DNA of 64,000 nucleotides from Stutzerimonas stutzeri (GTDB lineage Bacteria > Pseudomonadota > Gammaproteobacteria > Pseudomonadales > Pseudomonadaceae): NCBI RefSeq assembly GCF_000219605.1, contig NC_015740.1, positions 3,038,001 through 3,102,000 of the forward strand. The letters run 5' to 3'. Both the position numbers and the translations under genes were made by a program. Below are positions 10,035 to 20,692 of this stretch, piece by piece. Below the pieces are notes generated by a model, which saw only the letters and a list, made by a program, of their open reading frames with translations, did no database searches and was not told the origin of the DNA. Numbering within the stretch: position 1 is the first letter of the stretch; every line of letters begins with the position of its first letter.

Positions 10035-10490
10035 TCACTGGTCTTTCAGGCGAGCCAGATGCGCCAGGATTCCTTCGGCGGTCTGCTCACCCACCAGGCG
10101 CTGGCGGACGGTGCCCCTATCGTCCACCAGATAGGTAACGGGCAACACTTCGCTACGGGACAACTGCAGACGCTCGGCCGGATCATCGCTGAGCACGCGA
10201 AACCGAATTCCCAGGGTTTCGGCTGCCTGGGCGAGCTCCTCGCCACGCAGCTCATCGAAGTTGACCCCCAGCACCTCAAGCCCGTGATCGGCTTCGGACA
10301 ATGCATTCAGCTCGGGAATCTCGGTTCGGCACGGCCCGCACCATTCGGCCCAGTAGTTGATCAGCAGCCAACGCCCCTGCAACTGCGCAGCGGTGATTTC
10401 GCGTCCATGCTGATCGACACCCCAGCCGTTATCGCAGGCCGACAGGAACAGGCAGGAACATAGAAGGAGCGAAGCGAGCGGTCTGGTCAT
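10035..10490 (-). CDS. TlpA-like thioredoxin-fold lipoprotein
   Basis: A 151-residue membrane-anchored disulfide protein. The signal sequence ends with lipobox LSAC (C19), and a TlpA/ResA-type thioredoxin fold carries the active-site motif WCGPC (C51, C54) and the cis-proline context VLPVTYLVD. Such proteins reduce periplasmic disulfides, for example in cytochrome c maturation. It converges on the lytic transglycosylase with only 7 bases between the stop codons. It corresponds to PA0953 by position. Confidence 0.9.
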   Translation of the reverse strand: MTRPLASLLLCSCLFLSACDNGWGVDQHGREITAAQLQGRWLLINYWAEWCGPCRTEIPELNALSEADHGLEVLGVNFDELRGEELAQAAETLGIRFRVLSDDPAERLQLSRSEVLPVTYLVDDRGTVRQRLVGEQTAEGILAHLARLKDQ

Positions 10491-10673
10491 GGTGGCTATC
10501 CCCTACACACAAGGCAGAGCATACCGCCTCCCTCGCCGCAAGGGCACCTCAGCCGCACCATATCCTGACGGAGCCACCGAAGGCGCCAAGTTACCGGCGC
10601 GTTTTTGTCGTTATGCGAGTCGGGTCACGTGGTGCGGCGGCCAAGTGCACAGTTTTGCCACGGGTGCGCTGCC

Positions 10674-10679
10674 TATAAT
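10674..10679 (+). promoter_or_regulatory. Candidate -10 box
   Basis: A perfect TATAAT 34 bases upstream of the ATG at 10714. The -35 at the usual spacing is weak. Confidence 0.4.
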
Positions 10680-10713
10680 TCCGCACCCATCACCGCCTGC
10701 CAGTAGCGAAGCC

Positions 10714-11103
10714 ATGTCTCAACATCACGACAAACTGATCGGTACCGTACCCGCACGCATCGTCGAACAAGCCGTCATCGCGCTGACCACCTATGAGGGC
10801 CGCGTCGCCGAATACAACGTTGCAAGCTGGCTGCAACTGCAGGGGCATCCAGGGTTGACGGTGTCGCTCATTGCCAAGTACCGCGATGGCCAGCAGCTTC
10901 GCGAAGCGGCCGTGGACCACGGACGCACCGACGGCGCCGGCAAGATCCTGCTATCAGGCGTCGCGCGACTGCCAGTTCGGCACAAGATCGAGGATCTGCA
11001 GATTCATGTACGCCCTGCCGCGGCGGTCACGGCGGTAATCGTCGAAGAGCTGTTCGTGCACCCGGTCGAGCCCGTTGCGCAGAAACAGGCCATCCAGGCC
11101 TGA
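10714..11103 (+). CDS. Conserved hypothetical protein
   Basis: A 129-residue soluble protein that I cannot assign to a named family. It has an alternating beta pattern typical of a small alpha/beta domain (LQGHPGLTVSLIAKYRDGQQLREAAVD) and no signal peptide or metal motif. The chosen ATG follows a TATAAT box. It sits between the TlpA-like gene and a small convergent gene, the place of PA0952 in P. aeruginosa, so it is probably a conserved Pseudomonas protein. Confidence 0.75.
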   Translation: MSQHHDKLIGTVPARIVEQAVIALTTYEGRVAEYNVASWLQLQGHPGLTVSLIAKYRDGQQLREAAVDHGRTDGAGKILLSGVARLPVRHKIEDLQIHVRPAAAVTAVIVEELFVHPVEPVAQKQAIQA

Positions 11104-11105
11104 AG

Positions 11106-11303
11106 TCAGCCGCTGACCACCTTCGGCTTTTCCGACTGGCATACCGCATCGGCACTTGTGGTGCCAGTCAGCACATCGGCACGATCAACCAATGATTCGG
11201 GCCACTGCGTAAAGCGCAGACCGGTCAGACGATTCAACGCCTCGAGCGCCGCATCGGGCGCTCGCTGGTGCAGATAAAGAATGGTGCTGCGCTTGCCGTT
11301 CAT
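11106..11303 (-). CDS. Small conserved hypothetical protein
   Basis: A 65-residue protein (MNGKRSTILYLHQRAPDAAL) without recognised domain. It converges with the 129-residue gene, the stops being two bases apart, and sits just downstream of the YihY-type gene on the same strand. A small gene is known in the same place in P. aeruginosa (PA0951a, from memory), which supports it as real. Confidence 0.6.
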   Translation of the reverse strand: MNGKRSTILYLHQRAPDAALEALNRLTGLRFTQWPESLVDRADVLTGTTSADAVCQSEKPKVVSG

Positions 11304-11450
11304 CAGGCCGTCCTCTCAACTATCCAGGTTATAGCCAGAAGCGTGCCAGCGTTGAGCCGTCCGGCCGCACGCGTGACTGCGCGCGTCCCAGCGCAGGGAA
11401 ATCGCCCGCCCATGAGCGCCGTTGATATCTGGGCCTGCGCATTCCTTCCG

Positions 11451-12683
11451 TTACTGACGTTTTTTGTCACCGTTCGCCTGCAGCCAGTCCGCCAGGCTGC
11501 CGCCGAACAGATTGGCCTGTTCCTGCTGCAGCAATTCGAGCGAGCGGCGCAATGTCGGGTACCAGGGCTCATTGAGCTGCTCCGGTAGTTCGACTCGCGC
11601 CGAGAGCGGCCAGGGATTGCAACGCAGCAGCTGATCCAGGCTGTAGTGATTCAGATCGCGGCACAGCACCCAGCCACCAGACCCGGTGCGACAGACCAGC
11701 TGCTCCTGCTCGAAGAAGCCCAGGATGTCATCCCACTCGTCCTCCGGCAGCCTGAGCCCCGCCTTGTGCAAATCACGCAGATGCAGCTCGCGCCCCTCCT
11801 GCTGCCGCTCGTGCAGGTTGCGCAGCAGCATCAGCATCACCAGCAGACGCGGCAGTGGGCGTCGGCGCCACTTTTGCGACGAGGAAAGACCACAGACCAG
11901 TTCCGCGCCGAACAGCACGATCATCCACGAGAGGTAAATCCACAACAGAAACAGCGGCACCGCCGCAAAAGCGCCGTAGATCAGCTGATAGCTCGGAAAG
12001 TAGCTGACATAGACACCGAACATCTGCTTCGCCGCCTCGAACAGCACCGCAGTGAAGACCCCACCCACCAGGGCATGCCGCAGCGGCACCCGGGTGTTGG
12101 GAACAGCGGCGTAGATCAGGGTGAACGCCGCCACGCTCAGCAGCAGCGGCATCACCTTGATCAGCGTGCCGACGCCGATAAGCGCATACGGCCCGGAAAT
12201 GAGCGACAGCGAGGCGATGTAGGTGCTGGTGGCAAAACCGGCGCCCAGCAGCAGCGGGCCAAGGCTGAGGATGGCCCAGTAGAGCAAGAAGCTGGAGACG
12301 CCTCGGCGCGGCTGGCGGACGCGCCAGATGGTGTTGAACGCTTTTTCGATGGTCAGCAGCATCATCAACGCCGTGGCCATCAGGAATCCCACACCAAACC
12401 AGGTGAGCTGGCGCGCCTGACTGGTAAAGGCGAGCAGGTATTCCTGAATGGTCGCCCCGGTGGACGGAATGAAATTGTTGAAGATGTAGAACTGGATCTG
12501 CTCGCCAAACCCCTTGAATGCCGGGATCGCCGAGAGCATGGCGAAGGTAACGGTCATCATCGGCACCACGGCGAACAACGTGGTGTAGGTCAGCGCCGCA
12601 GCGCTTTGCGGTCCCTGATCGGCCATAAAGCGCCGAACCAGGAAACGGCCGAACTCGAACGTGTTGTCGATGCGCTGATGCAT
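11451..12683 (-). CDS. YihY/BrkB-family inner membrane protein
   Basis: A 410-residue protein whose first ~280 residues contain six membrane segments (for example [39 protein letters not shown] and [20 protein letters not shown]), the pattern of the YihY/BrkB family once mis-named ribonuclease BN. The C-terminal ~120 residues form a soluble winged-helix-like tail. The function of the family is unsettled. It is divergent from the ArsC-like gene. Confidence 0.9.
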   Translation of the reverse strand: MHQRIDNTFEFGRFLVRRFMADQGPQSAAALTYTTLFAVVPMMTVTFAMLSAIPAFKGFGEQIQFYIFNNFIPSTGATIQEYLLAFTSQARQLTWFGVGFLMATALMMLLTIEKAFNTIWRVRQPRRGVSSFLLYWAILSLGPLLLGAGFATSTYIASLSLISGPYALIGVGTLIKVMPLLLSVAAFTLIYAAVPNTRVPLRHALVGGVFTAVLFEAAKQMFGVYVSYFPSYQLIYGAFAAVPLFLLWIYLSWMIVLFGAELVCGLSSSQKWRRRPLPRLLVMLMLLRNLHERQQEGRELHLRDLHKAGLRLPEDEWDDILGFFEQEQLVCRTGSGGWVLCRDLNHYSLDQLLRCNPWPLSARVELPEQLNEPWYPTLRRSLELLQQEQANLFGGSLADWLQANGDKKRQ

Positions 12684-12839
12684 CCCTACTCCTTACTGGG
12701 CTGTTGCAGCCATTGGCGCGACAGCGCTTACGACCACAGCCCGAGACAAGCGTGCCCGGAGCTGGCGAGGCGCCAGATTTCGGCCAGCGTCCCTTTGAGG
12801 GTTAGAATGGCCACCTCATCCGGCCTGACGCAACTACAA

Positions 12840-14198
<1,359 letters not shown>

Positions 14199-14238
14199 AC
14201 GGATGGCGGAAGCGCAGCGATGCGCGCCCGCCAATCCT

Positions 14239-14943
14239 CTACCAGCCCAGGGTTTCCTTGAGGAAGGGGATGGTCAGCTTGCGCTGCGCCTGCAGCGACG
14301 CCTGATCCAGCTGGTCCAGCAGTTCGAACAGTGCATTCATGCTGCGCGAGCCGCGGGTCAGAATGAAGCGACCGACATCGTCCGGCAAGTTCAAGCCGCG
14401 GCGCGAGGCGCGCAACTGCAACGCCCGCAGCTTGTCCTCGTCGGAAAGCTGCTGCAGCTGGAACACCAGCGCCAGACTCAATCGCGACTGCAGATCGGGC
14501 AGCTTGATGGCCAGCTCGCGCGGCGACGCATCGGCCGCCAGCAGCAAACGCCGCCCCGCATCACGCAGCCGGTTGAACAGATGGAACAATGCCTCTTCCC
14601 AGATGGCGTCGCCAGCTACGGCATCCAGGTCGTCCAGGCAGACCAGCTCGCTTTGCTCCAGGTTGTCCAGCAATGCCGGGCCATACTCGGCAACCTCGGC
14701 CAGCGGCAGATAGACGGCCAGCTCGCCGCGCTCCTCGACCCGCAAGCAGGCTGCCTGCAGCAGGTGGCTGCGACCGACGCCCGGCTGCCCCCAGAGATAG
14801 ATCAGCTCGTCGGACCACCCCGCGGCAGGCGAACACAGGCGCTCGACATAGCCGAGCGCCGCAGCATTGGCGCCCGGGTAGAAGTTGGCAAAAGTGGCGT
14901 CGTCGCGCAGGCGGACGCCTAGGGGAAGCTGGATGGGTTTCAT
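14239..14943 (-). CDS. hda: DnaA regulatory inactivator Hda
   Basis: A 234-residue AAA+ protein homologous to the DnaA ATPase core. With the DNA-bound beta clamp, Hda stimulates DnaA-ATP hydrolysis and limits re-initiation. The N-terminal clamp-binding motif is visible as QLPLGVRL (residues 5-12), the Walker A-like loop as GQPGVGRSHLL, Walker B as LVCLDDLDAV, and sensor 2/arginine-finger regions in LQSRLSLAL. Its start overlaps the end of the PerM-like gene by four bases, so the two are coupled. Confidence 0.95.
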   Translation of the reverse strand: MKPIQLPLGVRLRDDATFANFYPGANAAALGYVERLCSPAAGWSDELIYLWGQPGVGRSHLLQAACLRVEERGELAVYLPLAEVAEYGPALLDNLEQSELVCLDDLDAVAGDAIWEEALFHLFNRLRDAGRRLLLAADASPRELAIKLPDLQSRLSLALVFQLQQLSDEDKLRALQLRASRRGLNLPDDVGRFILTRGSRSMNALFELLDQLDQASLQAQRKLTIPFLKETLGW

Positions 14944-16037
14944 GGCTGACCGGGTGGTTCGGCCGGTGCACCGGCGGGCTCGGCGTAAAGGTCCGAGAGT
15001 TTATAGAGATCGTGCACGTGGCGCAGCAGAACCATGATCACCGCTGCCACCGGAAGCGCCAGCAGCACACCGGTAAAACCGAACAGCTGCCCACCGGCGA
15101 GCACGGCGAAGATCACCGCGACCGGATGCAGCCCGATGCGATCGCCCACCAGCAGTGGCGTCAGCAGCATGCCTTCGAGCATCTGCCCCACGGTAAACAC
15201 GACCGCCACGCCGATGAGCGAATAAGGCGCCAGTCCGAACTGGAAAAGCGCGGCGATTACCGCTGCACCGATGCCGACGACGAACCCCATATAGGGCACG
15301 ATGCTGGCGAGCCCGGCCAACACGCCAATCAGCAGCCCCAACTCGAGCCCCACCAGCATCAGGCCGGAGGCATAGATAATCGCCAGCGCCAGCATCACCA
15401 GCAGCTGACCACGCAGGAACGCGCCGATGACCTCGTGGCATTCGCTCATCAACCGCACCACCATGCCCTCCCGCTTGCGCGGCAGCAGACTGCGCAGCTT
15501 GAGCATGATGAGGTCCCAGTCGCGCAACAGATAGAAACTGACCACCGGGATGAGCAGCAGATTGCCGATCCAGGCCAGCAGCGCCAGGCTGGAAGCGGTG
15601 GCGCGGCTCAGAATCATGCCCAGCACATCGGTGGTGCTGCCCAGGTGCGCGGTGAAGGCCGCCTTGAGCCGATCGAGCTGCCAGAAGTTGTCTTCCAACC
15701 CGAATTGCGTCTGGACCCACGGCAGCGCCACGTGCTGCAGCCAATCCAGAGCCAGTGGCGCCAATTGATACAGCCTGACCAGCTGCTTGCCCAGCATAGG
15801 CACCAGCACTAGCAACAACACCAGCAAAAGCAGGCTGAACAACGCGAATACGGCAATGACGCCCCATGTGCGTGACAGCCCCCAGCGCTCCAGGCGATCG
15901 ACCAGCGGATCGCCCAGATAGGCCAGCAGAACGCCGATCAGAAACGGCGTCAGGATGGGGGTCAGCAGATACACCAGCCAGGTGCACAGCAACAGGCCCG
16001 CCAGCCACAGCCAGCGGTTCGAATCATTCATGGTCAT
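14940..16037 (-). CDS. AI-2E family transporter (PerM-like)
   Basis: A 365-residue polytopic membrane protein of the PerM/AI-2 exporter family with about eight hydrophobic segments, including the paired N-terminal helices LAGLLLCTWLVYLLTPIL and FLIGVLLAYLGDPLVDRLE and the conserved GLHPVAVIFAVLAGGQLFG segment near the C-terminus. Actual substrates of most family members are unknown; some act as Na+/H+ antiporters. Same strand and order (then hda) as in P. aeruginosa. Confidence 0.92.
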   Translation of the reverse strand: MTMNDSNRWLWLAGLLLCTWLVYLLTPILTPFLIGVLLAYLGDPLVDRLERWGLSRTWGVIAVFALFSLLLLVLLLVLVPMLGKQLVRLYQLAPLALDWLQHVALPWVQTQFGLEDNFWQLDRLKAAFTAHLGSTTDVLGMILSRATASSLALLAWIGNLLLIPVVSFYLLRDWDLIMLKLRSLLPRKREGMVVRLMSECHEVIGAFLRGQLLVMLALAIIYASGLMLVGLELGLLIGVLAGLASIVPYMGFVVGIGAAVIAALFQFGLAPYSLIGVAVVFTVGQMLEGMLLTPLLVGDRIGLHPVAVIFAVLAGGQLFGFTGVLLALPVAAVIMVLLRHVHDLYKLSDLYAEPAGAPAEPPGQP

Positions 16038-16097
16038 GCTCGATGGCTTCCTTGCAGAACGGTTGTCTCGGTTGGGGATCGATCGCAGGGAGGCGGA

Positions 16098-17156
16098 TCA
16101 CCAGCGGAAGCGCAGCACCGTGCCGCCCTGGGAGTCTGCTGGCGGCTGGGCGGGTTCAGTGCCTTCCGGCCCTTCGCCCATCGGTTGCCGCGCATCCAGT
16201 GGCAGCTCGTCCTCGCTGACCTCGTGCAATCGTGCCAGCGACAGCTGCGCACGCAGCTGCTCGGGACTGGCGTTGACACGGTAGACCAGGCGATCGCTTT
16301 CGACCCTTAGCAGGCTGCCGCCGAAGGGTTCGAGCAGGCGATCCAGTTCAGCGAAGCGCGCCACGTCGGCGCCGATGATCTCCAGGGTGATATCCGAAGC
16401 GGCGCCCGGCGCGACCACATAACGCGGCGCAAGATACTGACTGACCGCCAGCATCACCGCGTCAGCCAGCGCCTCGAGGTTTTCACCCTCCGCCTTGCCA
16501 TCGCGCTGACCATCGTCGAGCCACACCTTCCACTGTGCCTGCCAGCCGGAGTCGCCTTCGCGTGCGTGCACCGCCAACAGCACATCGGCATCGTAGCGTT
16601 CGGAGGCCTCGCCCAGCGTCTGCTGGCTGTTCGCGCCGAACGCTTCGGGCGTGGCGAGCAGCTGCTCGGACAGATCGGCCAACGGCAGGCGCAACGGCAA
16701 TCCGCGATGCTGCGCAGCGGCACGCAACGGCGCAGCGCTGTCCTGGCCGTCGCCGAGCAACTGGGTGCCTTCGACCCGCTCGTTCAGCCACCAGGCCAGC
16801 ACGCTCGGCCGATTCGCCCCCCACAGCGCTACGCCGGCGCGACGCAGGCTGCGCTCGGTAGTGCCGGGGTCGAAGTCGACGACGATATGCTCACCTTCAT
16901 AACCATACTTGCTGATCAGTTGTTGCGGATCTTCGCGTAGGGCGGCAACAGCCTGGCGCTTGCCGACCTCGGCGTCGCCGGTCAGGCGCAGCAGCAGCGT
17001 GTCGAATGCCCGCTGCAGAGCGGCAGCGCGCTCCTGCGCCTGCTGCCCGGAGACGGCCTCACGCACCTGATACAGGCCTCTGAGCTGTTCGGCCTGAATA
17101 GGCAATGCCATGCCCAGCGCAAGGCACAGGATGAGTGAACGGTAGATAAGGCGCAT
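16098..17156 (-). CDS. DUF2066 periplasmic protein
   Basis: A 352-residue secreted protein with a signal peptide of 23 residues (LILCLALGMALPIQAEQL). The body matches the DUF2066 pattern: QERAAALQRAFDTLLLRLTG, then YGYEGEHIVVDFD, then a WWLNER block. The family is conserved upstream of perM-hda and divergent from purM in pseudomonads; its function is unknown. The open frame extends far upstream through purM, but the ATG at 17156 gives the signal peptide. Confidence 0.88.
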   Translation of the reverse strand: MRLIYRSLILCLALGMALPIQAEQLRGLYQVREAVSGQQAQERAAALQRAFDTLLLRLTGDAEVGKRQAVAALREDPQQLISKYGYEGEHIVVDFDPGTTERSLRRAGVALWGANRPSVLAWWLNERVEGTQLLGDGQDSAAPLRAAAQHRGLPLRLPLADLSEQLLATPEAFGANSQQTLGEASERYDADVLLAVHAREGDSGWQAQWKVWLDDGQRDGKAEGENLEALADAVMLAVSQYLAPRYVVAPGAASDITLEIIGADVARFAELDRLLEPFGGSLLRVESDRLVYRVNASPEQLRAQLSLARLHEVSEDELPLDARQPMGEGPEGTEPAQPPADSQGGTVLRFRW

Positions 17157-17498
17157 GATCGATTCTCGCAGGCAAGCCGGGGCAGGATTGTGGGGCGACA
17201 GGACGCTACACCTTAAACAGGCGGCCCAGAGGCGGCAACCGCCTACCTCACAGACACACCAACCGTCAGGCGGCACCGATAGCGTTGCGGGATGGCCGCT
17301 ATGCGGCAAGCCTGATAAAATCGCGCGCTTTCCGCAGACCGGTTCCGGCGCTCTCACGCCCGGCATTCGGGCCTTGGGAAATGCCAGCGGGCCTGCCCGG
17401 CTTCCTCGAGACAGCCGAGCCGCCGGCGGCGTTTTCACGAGCACGCATGCAGCAACCAACCGGTCGACACCCGCACTCCTTTCACAGGCCCGGATTCT
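17157..17498. other. DUF2066-purM divergent intergenic region
   Basis: This 342-base region carries promoters for two divergent genes. A GCCGC-TAT-GCGGC inverted repeat and a TGATAAAAT stretch (about 17315-17325) lie some 180 bases before purM and could belong to its promoter. I see no small gene. Confidence 0.4.
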
Positions 17499-18557
17499 AT
17501 GAGCAAGCAACCCTCCCTCAGCTACAAGGACGCTGGCGTCGACATCGATGCAGGCGAAGCGCTGGTCGAACGCATCAAGGGCGTGGCCAAACGCACCGCA
17601 CGACCTGAGGTATTGGGCGGCCTGGGCGGCTTCGGCGCCCTGTGCGAAATCCCGGCAGGCTACAAGCAGCCCGTGCTGGTCTCCGGCACTGACGGCGTCG
17701 GTACCAAACTGCGTCTGGCGCTGAACCTGAACAAGCATGACAGCATCGGTCAGGATCTGGTCGCCATGTGCGTCAACGACCTGGTGGTCTGTGGCGCCGA
17801 GCCGCTGTTCTTCCTCGACTACTACGCCACCGGCAAGCTCAACGTCGACGTGGCCGCCACCGTGGTCACCGGCATCGGCGCCGGTTGCGAACTGGCCGGC
17901 TGCTCCCTGGTGGGTGGCGAAACCGCCGAGATGCCGGGCATGTACGAAGGCGAGGATTACGACCTGGCCGGCTTCTGCGTCGGCGTGGTGGAGAAGAGCG
18001 AGATCATCGACGGCTCCAAGGTGCAGGCCGGTGATGCCCTGATCGCGCTGCCCTCCTCCGGCCCGCACTCCAACGGCTATTCGCTGATCCGCAAGATCAT
18101 CGAGGTGGCCGGTGCCGATATCGAGAACACCCAGCTGGCCGGCAAGCCGCTCACCGAGTTGCTGATGGCACCGACCCGCATCTACGTCAAGCCCCTGCTC
18201 AAGCTGATCAAGGATACCGGGGCGGTCAAGGCCATGGCCCACATCACCGGCGGCGGCCTGCTCGACAACATCCCGCGCGTGCTGCCCGAAGGTGCCCAGG
18301 CGGTGATCGATGTCGCCAGCTGGACTCGCCCGGCGGTGTTCGACTGGTTGCAGGAAAAGGGCAACGTCGACGAACACGAGATGCACCGCGTGCTCAACTG
18401 CGGCGTCGGCATGGTCATCTGCGTGGCTCAGGAGCAGGTCGAGTCCGTCCTGGCCGACCTGCGCGCATCCGGTGAGGCACCGTGGGTCATCGGCCAGATC
18501 GCCACTGCAGCGCAGGGCGCGGAACGCGTCGTACTGAACAACCTGAAACAGCATTGA
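17499..18557 (+). CDS. purM: Phosphoribosylformylglycinamidine cyclo-ligase
   Basis: AIR synthetase, the fifth step of de novo purine synthesis, closes the imidazole ring using ATP. The 352-residue length is standard. Family blocks include [20 protein letters not shown] at the start, [35 protein letters not shown] and [16 protein letters not shown]. Its stop and the purN start share a base (TGATG), so the pair is translationally coupled. Confidence 0.98.
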   Translation: MSKQPSLSYKDAGVDIDAGEALVERIKGVAKRTARPEVLGGLGGFGALCEIPAGYKQPVLVSGTDGVGTKLRLALNLNKHDSIGQDLVAMCVNDLVVCGAEPLFFLDYYATGKLNVDVAATVVTGIGAGCELAGCSLVGGETAEMPGMYEGEDYDLAGFCVGVVEKSEIIDGSKVQAGDALIALPSSGPHSNGYSLIRKIIEVAGADIENTQLAGKPLTELLMAPTRIYVKPLLKLIKDTGAVKAMAHITGGGLLDNIPRVLPEGAQAVIDVASWTRPAVFDWLQEKGNVDEHEMHRVLNCGVGMVICVAQEQVESVLADLRASGEAPWVIGQIATAAQGAERVVLNNLKQH

Positions 18558-19204
18558 TGGGCACGACCTGCAACGTAGTGGTGCTGATTTCGGGGTCCGG
18601 CAGCAACCTGCAGGCACTGATCGATAGTCAGCACGAAGGCAACCCGGCGCGCATTCGCGCCGTGATTGCCAACCGCGCCGATGCCTTCGGCCTGACCCGG
18701 GCCAAGGGCGCCGGCATCCCCACCGCCGTTCTGGATCACAAGGCGTTCGATGGCCGCGAGGCGTTCGATGCCGAGCTGATGGAACTGATCGACGCCCATG
18801 CCCCGGATCTGGTGATCCTGGCGGGCTTCATGCGCATCCTCAGCCCTGGCTTTGTCCGTCACTACCACGGCCGCCTGCTCAACATCCATCCGTCGCTGCT
18901 GCCCAAGTACAAGGGGCTCGACACCCATCGCCGCGCGCTTGAGGCGGGCGATGCAGAGCATGGCTGCAGCGTGCATTTCGTGACCGAGGAATTGGACGGC
19001 GGCCCGGTGGTCCTCCAGGCCGCCCTGCAGGTCAAACCAGGCGACGACATCGAAGGCCTGACCCAGCGGGTGCATGTAGCCGAACACCAGATCTACCCGC
19101 TGGCCATGCGCTGGTTCGCCGAGGGGCGCTTGCGCCTCGCCGAACAAGGCGCGATGCTGGACGGCGTCACCCTGCCGGTCTCCGGCTATCAGATCAAAAT
19201 CTAG
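18557..19204 (+). CDS. purN: Phosphoribosylglycinamide formyltransferase
   Basis: The 215-residue GAR transformylase transfers a formyl group from 10-formyl-tetrahydrofolate in purine synthesis. Visible are the phosphate loop SGSGSNLQAL near the N-terminus, the catalytic Asn/His block NIHPSLLPKYKG, and the later catalytic Asp region TEELDGGPV. It starts within the purM stop codon. Confidence 0.98.
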   Translation: MGTTCNVVVLISGSGSNLQALIDSQHEGNPARIRAVIANRADAFGLTRAKGAGIPTAVLDHKAFDGREAFDAELMELIDAHAPDLVILAGFMRILSPGFVRHYHGRLLNIHPSLLPKYKGLDTHRRALEAGDAEHGCSVHFVTEELDGGPVVLQAALQVKPGDDIEGLTQRVHVAEHQIYPLAMRWFAEGRLRLAEQGAMLDGVTLPVSGYQIKI

Positions 19205-19212
19205 GAGATACC

Positions 19213-19923
19213 ATGCGTCGCGCCTTGCTGCTTGCTCTCGCCGTGCTGGCCCTTCCGGTCCAGGCCCTGGAGCTCAAGCCCTTCTCCGCCAGCTACACCG
19301 CCGACTGGAAACAGGTACCGGTCAGTGGCACCGCCCAGCGCAGCCTCGAGCAACTGGACGATGGCAGCTGGCGGCTGGACTTCGACGCCTCCATGCTGGT
19401 CGCCAGCCTCAACGAGCGCAGCACCTTCCGAACCGAAGGCGACACCTTCCTGCCGCAGTCCTATCGCCTCAAGCGCAGCGGTCTGGGCAAGGGCAAGCGT
19501 GTCGAGCACCGTTTCGACTGGGACAACAAGGTGGTCGAGGGTAGCGACCGCGGCGAGCCGGTGAAGCTGCCGTTGCACGTCGGCCTGCTGGACAAGTCCA
19601 CCTACCAGGTGGCTCTGCAGCATGAAGTGGCAGCCGGCAAGAAGAGCATGAGCTACCAGGTCGTGGATGGCGACGAAATCGAAACCTACGATTTCCGCGT
19701 GCTCGGCCAGGAGAAGGTCAGCACCAAGGCCGGTCAGGTCGATGCGATCAAGGTCGAGCGCGTGCGCGACCCGACCCAGAGCAAGCGTGAAACCATCCTC
19801 TGGTTCGCCAAGGACTGGGATTACCTGCTGGTCCGGCTGCATCAGGTGGAAAAGGACGGCAAGGAGTACCAGATCATGCTCGAAGAGGGCAGCGTTGGCG
19901 GCAAGACCGTCAAAGGCAACTGA
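19213..19923 (+). CDS. DUF3108 periplasmic protein
   Basis: A 236-residue secreted protein with a signal peptide ending near VQALEL (about residue 20). The body has the DUF3108 pattern (SYTADWKQVPVSGTAQRSLE; TFRTEGDTFLPQSYRLKR; ETYDFRVLGQEKVST), predicted to be mostly beta-strand. Function unknown; it is commonly found after purN in pseudomonads. It begins 8 bases after purN and is likely in the same operon. Confidence 0.85.
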   Translation: MRRALLLALAVLALPVQALELKPFSASYTADWKQVPVSGTAQRSLEQLDDGSWRLDFDASMLVASLNERSTFRTEGDTFLPQSYRLKRSGLGKGKRVEHRFDWDNKVVEGSDRGEPVKLPLHVGLLDKSTYQVALQHEVAAGKKSMSYQVVDGDEIETYDFRVLGQEKVSTKAGQVDAIKVERVRDPTQSKRETILWFAKDWDYLLVRLHQVEKDGKEYQIMLEEGSVGGKTVKGN

Positions 19924-19976
19924 TCCATCACGGCGGCCATCGCGGTCGCCGCCCCGCAACCTCTCCGAGTTCACCG

Positions 19977-20642
19977 ATGGCCCTTTCACGCTCCCTGCTG
20001 ATCGCGCTGCTGCTGTCCCTGGCCGGCTGCCAATCCTTCTTTGCTGATCGGGCACCCTCGCGAGTGGCCACCGAGCGCCTGCAAGGCGAGCTGCGCCAGG
20101 TCGATGGCCAGTTGCAGTTCCAGAGCTGCCAGGGCCAGCGGATGCTCAACCTGCTCGAGGGAAAGACTGGCTTGCAGGAAGAGGTCCAGGCGCTGGTGAT
20201 CGGCCGGCACGACCGCCTTTTCGCCGACCTGCGCGGCACGCTCAGCCAGGCCAGGCCGAACGAGACCGGCCAGTTCGCGCTGACCCGCGTCTATCGCCTG
20301 CAGCGCGAAGGCCACGGCTGCGGCGAGGAGAATTTCAAGCACCTGATCCTACGCGCCAGTGGCCATGAGCCGGGCTGGACCGTCAACGTGACCTCTCGCG
20401 GCATGCTGCTGACCCGCCCCGGGCAGGAACCGGTTGCCCTGCCTTACCTGCAGGAGCAACTGCCCGGCGGTCAACTCAGTTTCACCAGCGAGGCCAATGC
20501 ACAGCAGCTGGATCTCTGGGTCGCACCGCAGCGCTGCGTCGACAGCGCCAGCGGGACCGTCAGCCATCTGAGCGCCGAACTTCGTCTGGACGGCCAGACC
20601 CTGCGCGGCTGCGCTTACTATGGCGGCGGACGCGACGACTGA
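19977..20642 (+). CDS. Putative lipoprotein of the COG3650 type
   Basis: A 221-residue protein with lipobox LAGC at residues 15-18. The body is beta-rich, with paired cysteines (SCQGQRML, HGCGEENF, QRCVDSAS, RGCAYYGG) that may form disulfides in the periplasm. The layout resembles COG3650 lipoproteins, which often carry a heat-shock/META-like copper- or stress-related domain; I cannot assign a function. It lies 53 bases after the DUF3108 gene, facing the same way. Confidence 0.7.
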   Translation: MALSRSLLIALLLSLAGCQSFFADRAPSRVATERLQGELRQVDGQLQFQSCQGQRMLNLLEGKTGLQEEVQALVIGRHDRLFADLRGTLSQARPNETGQFALTRVYRLQREGHGCGEENFKHLILRASGHEPGWTVNVTSRGMLLTRPGQEPVALPYLQEQLPGGQLSFTSEANAQQLDLWVAPQRCVDSASGTVSHLSAELRLDGQTLRGCAYYGGGRDD

Positions 20643-20692
20643 AACAACGAATGCGGGGCGGTCGCCGCGCTCATCCTGAAAGAACAGCACTC

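Noticed and set aside
17157..18617. Upstream extension of the DUF2066 frame through purM
   Set aside because: The frame is open by chance; the signal peptide starts at 17156 and purM on the other strand is unmistakable.
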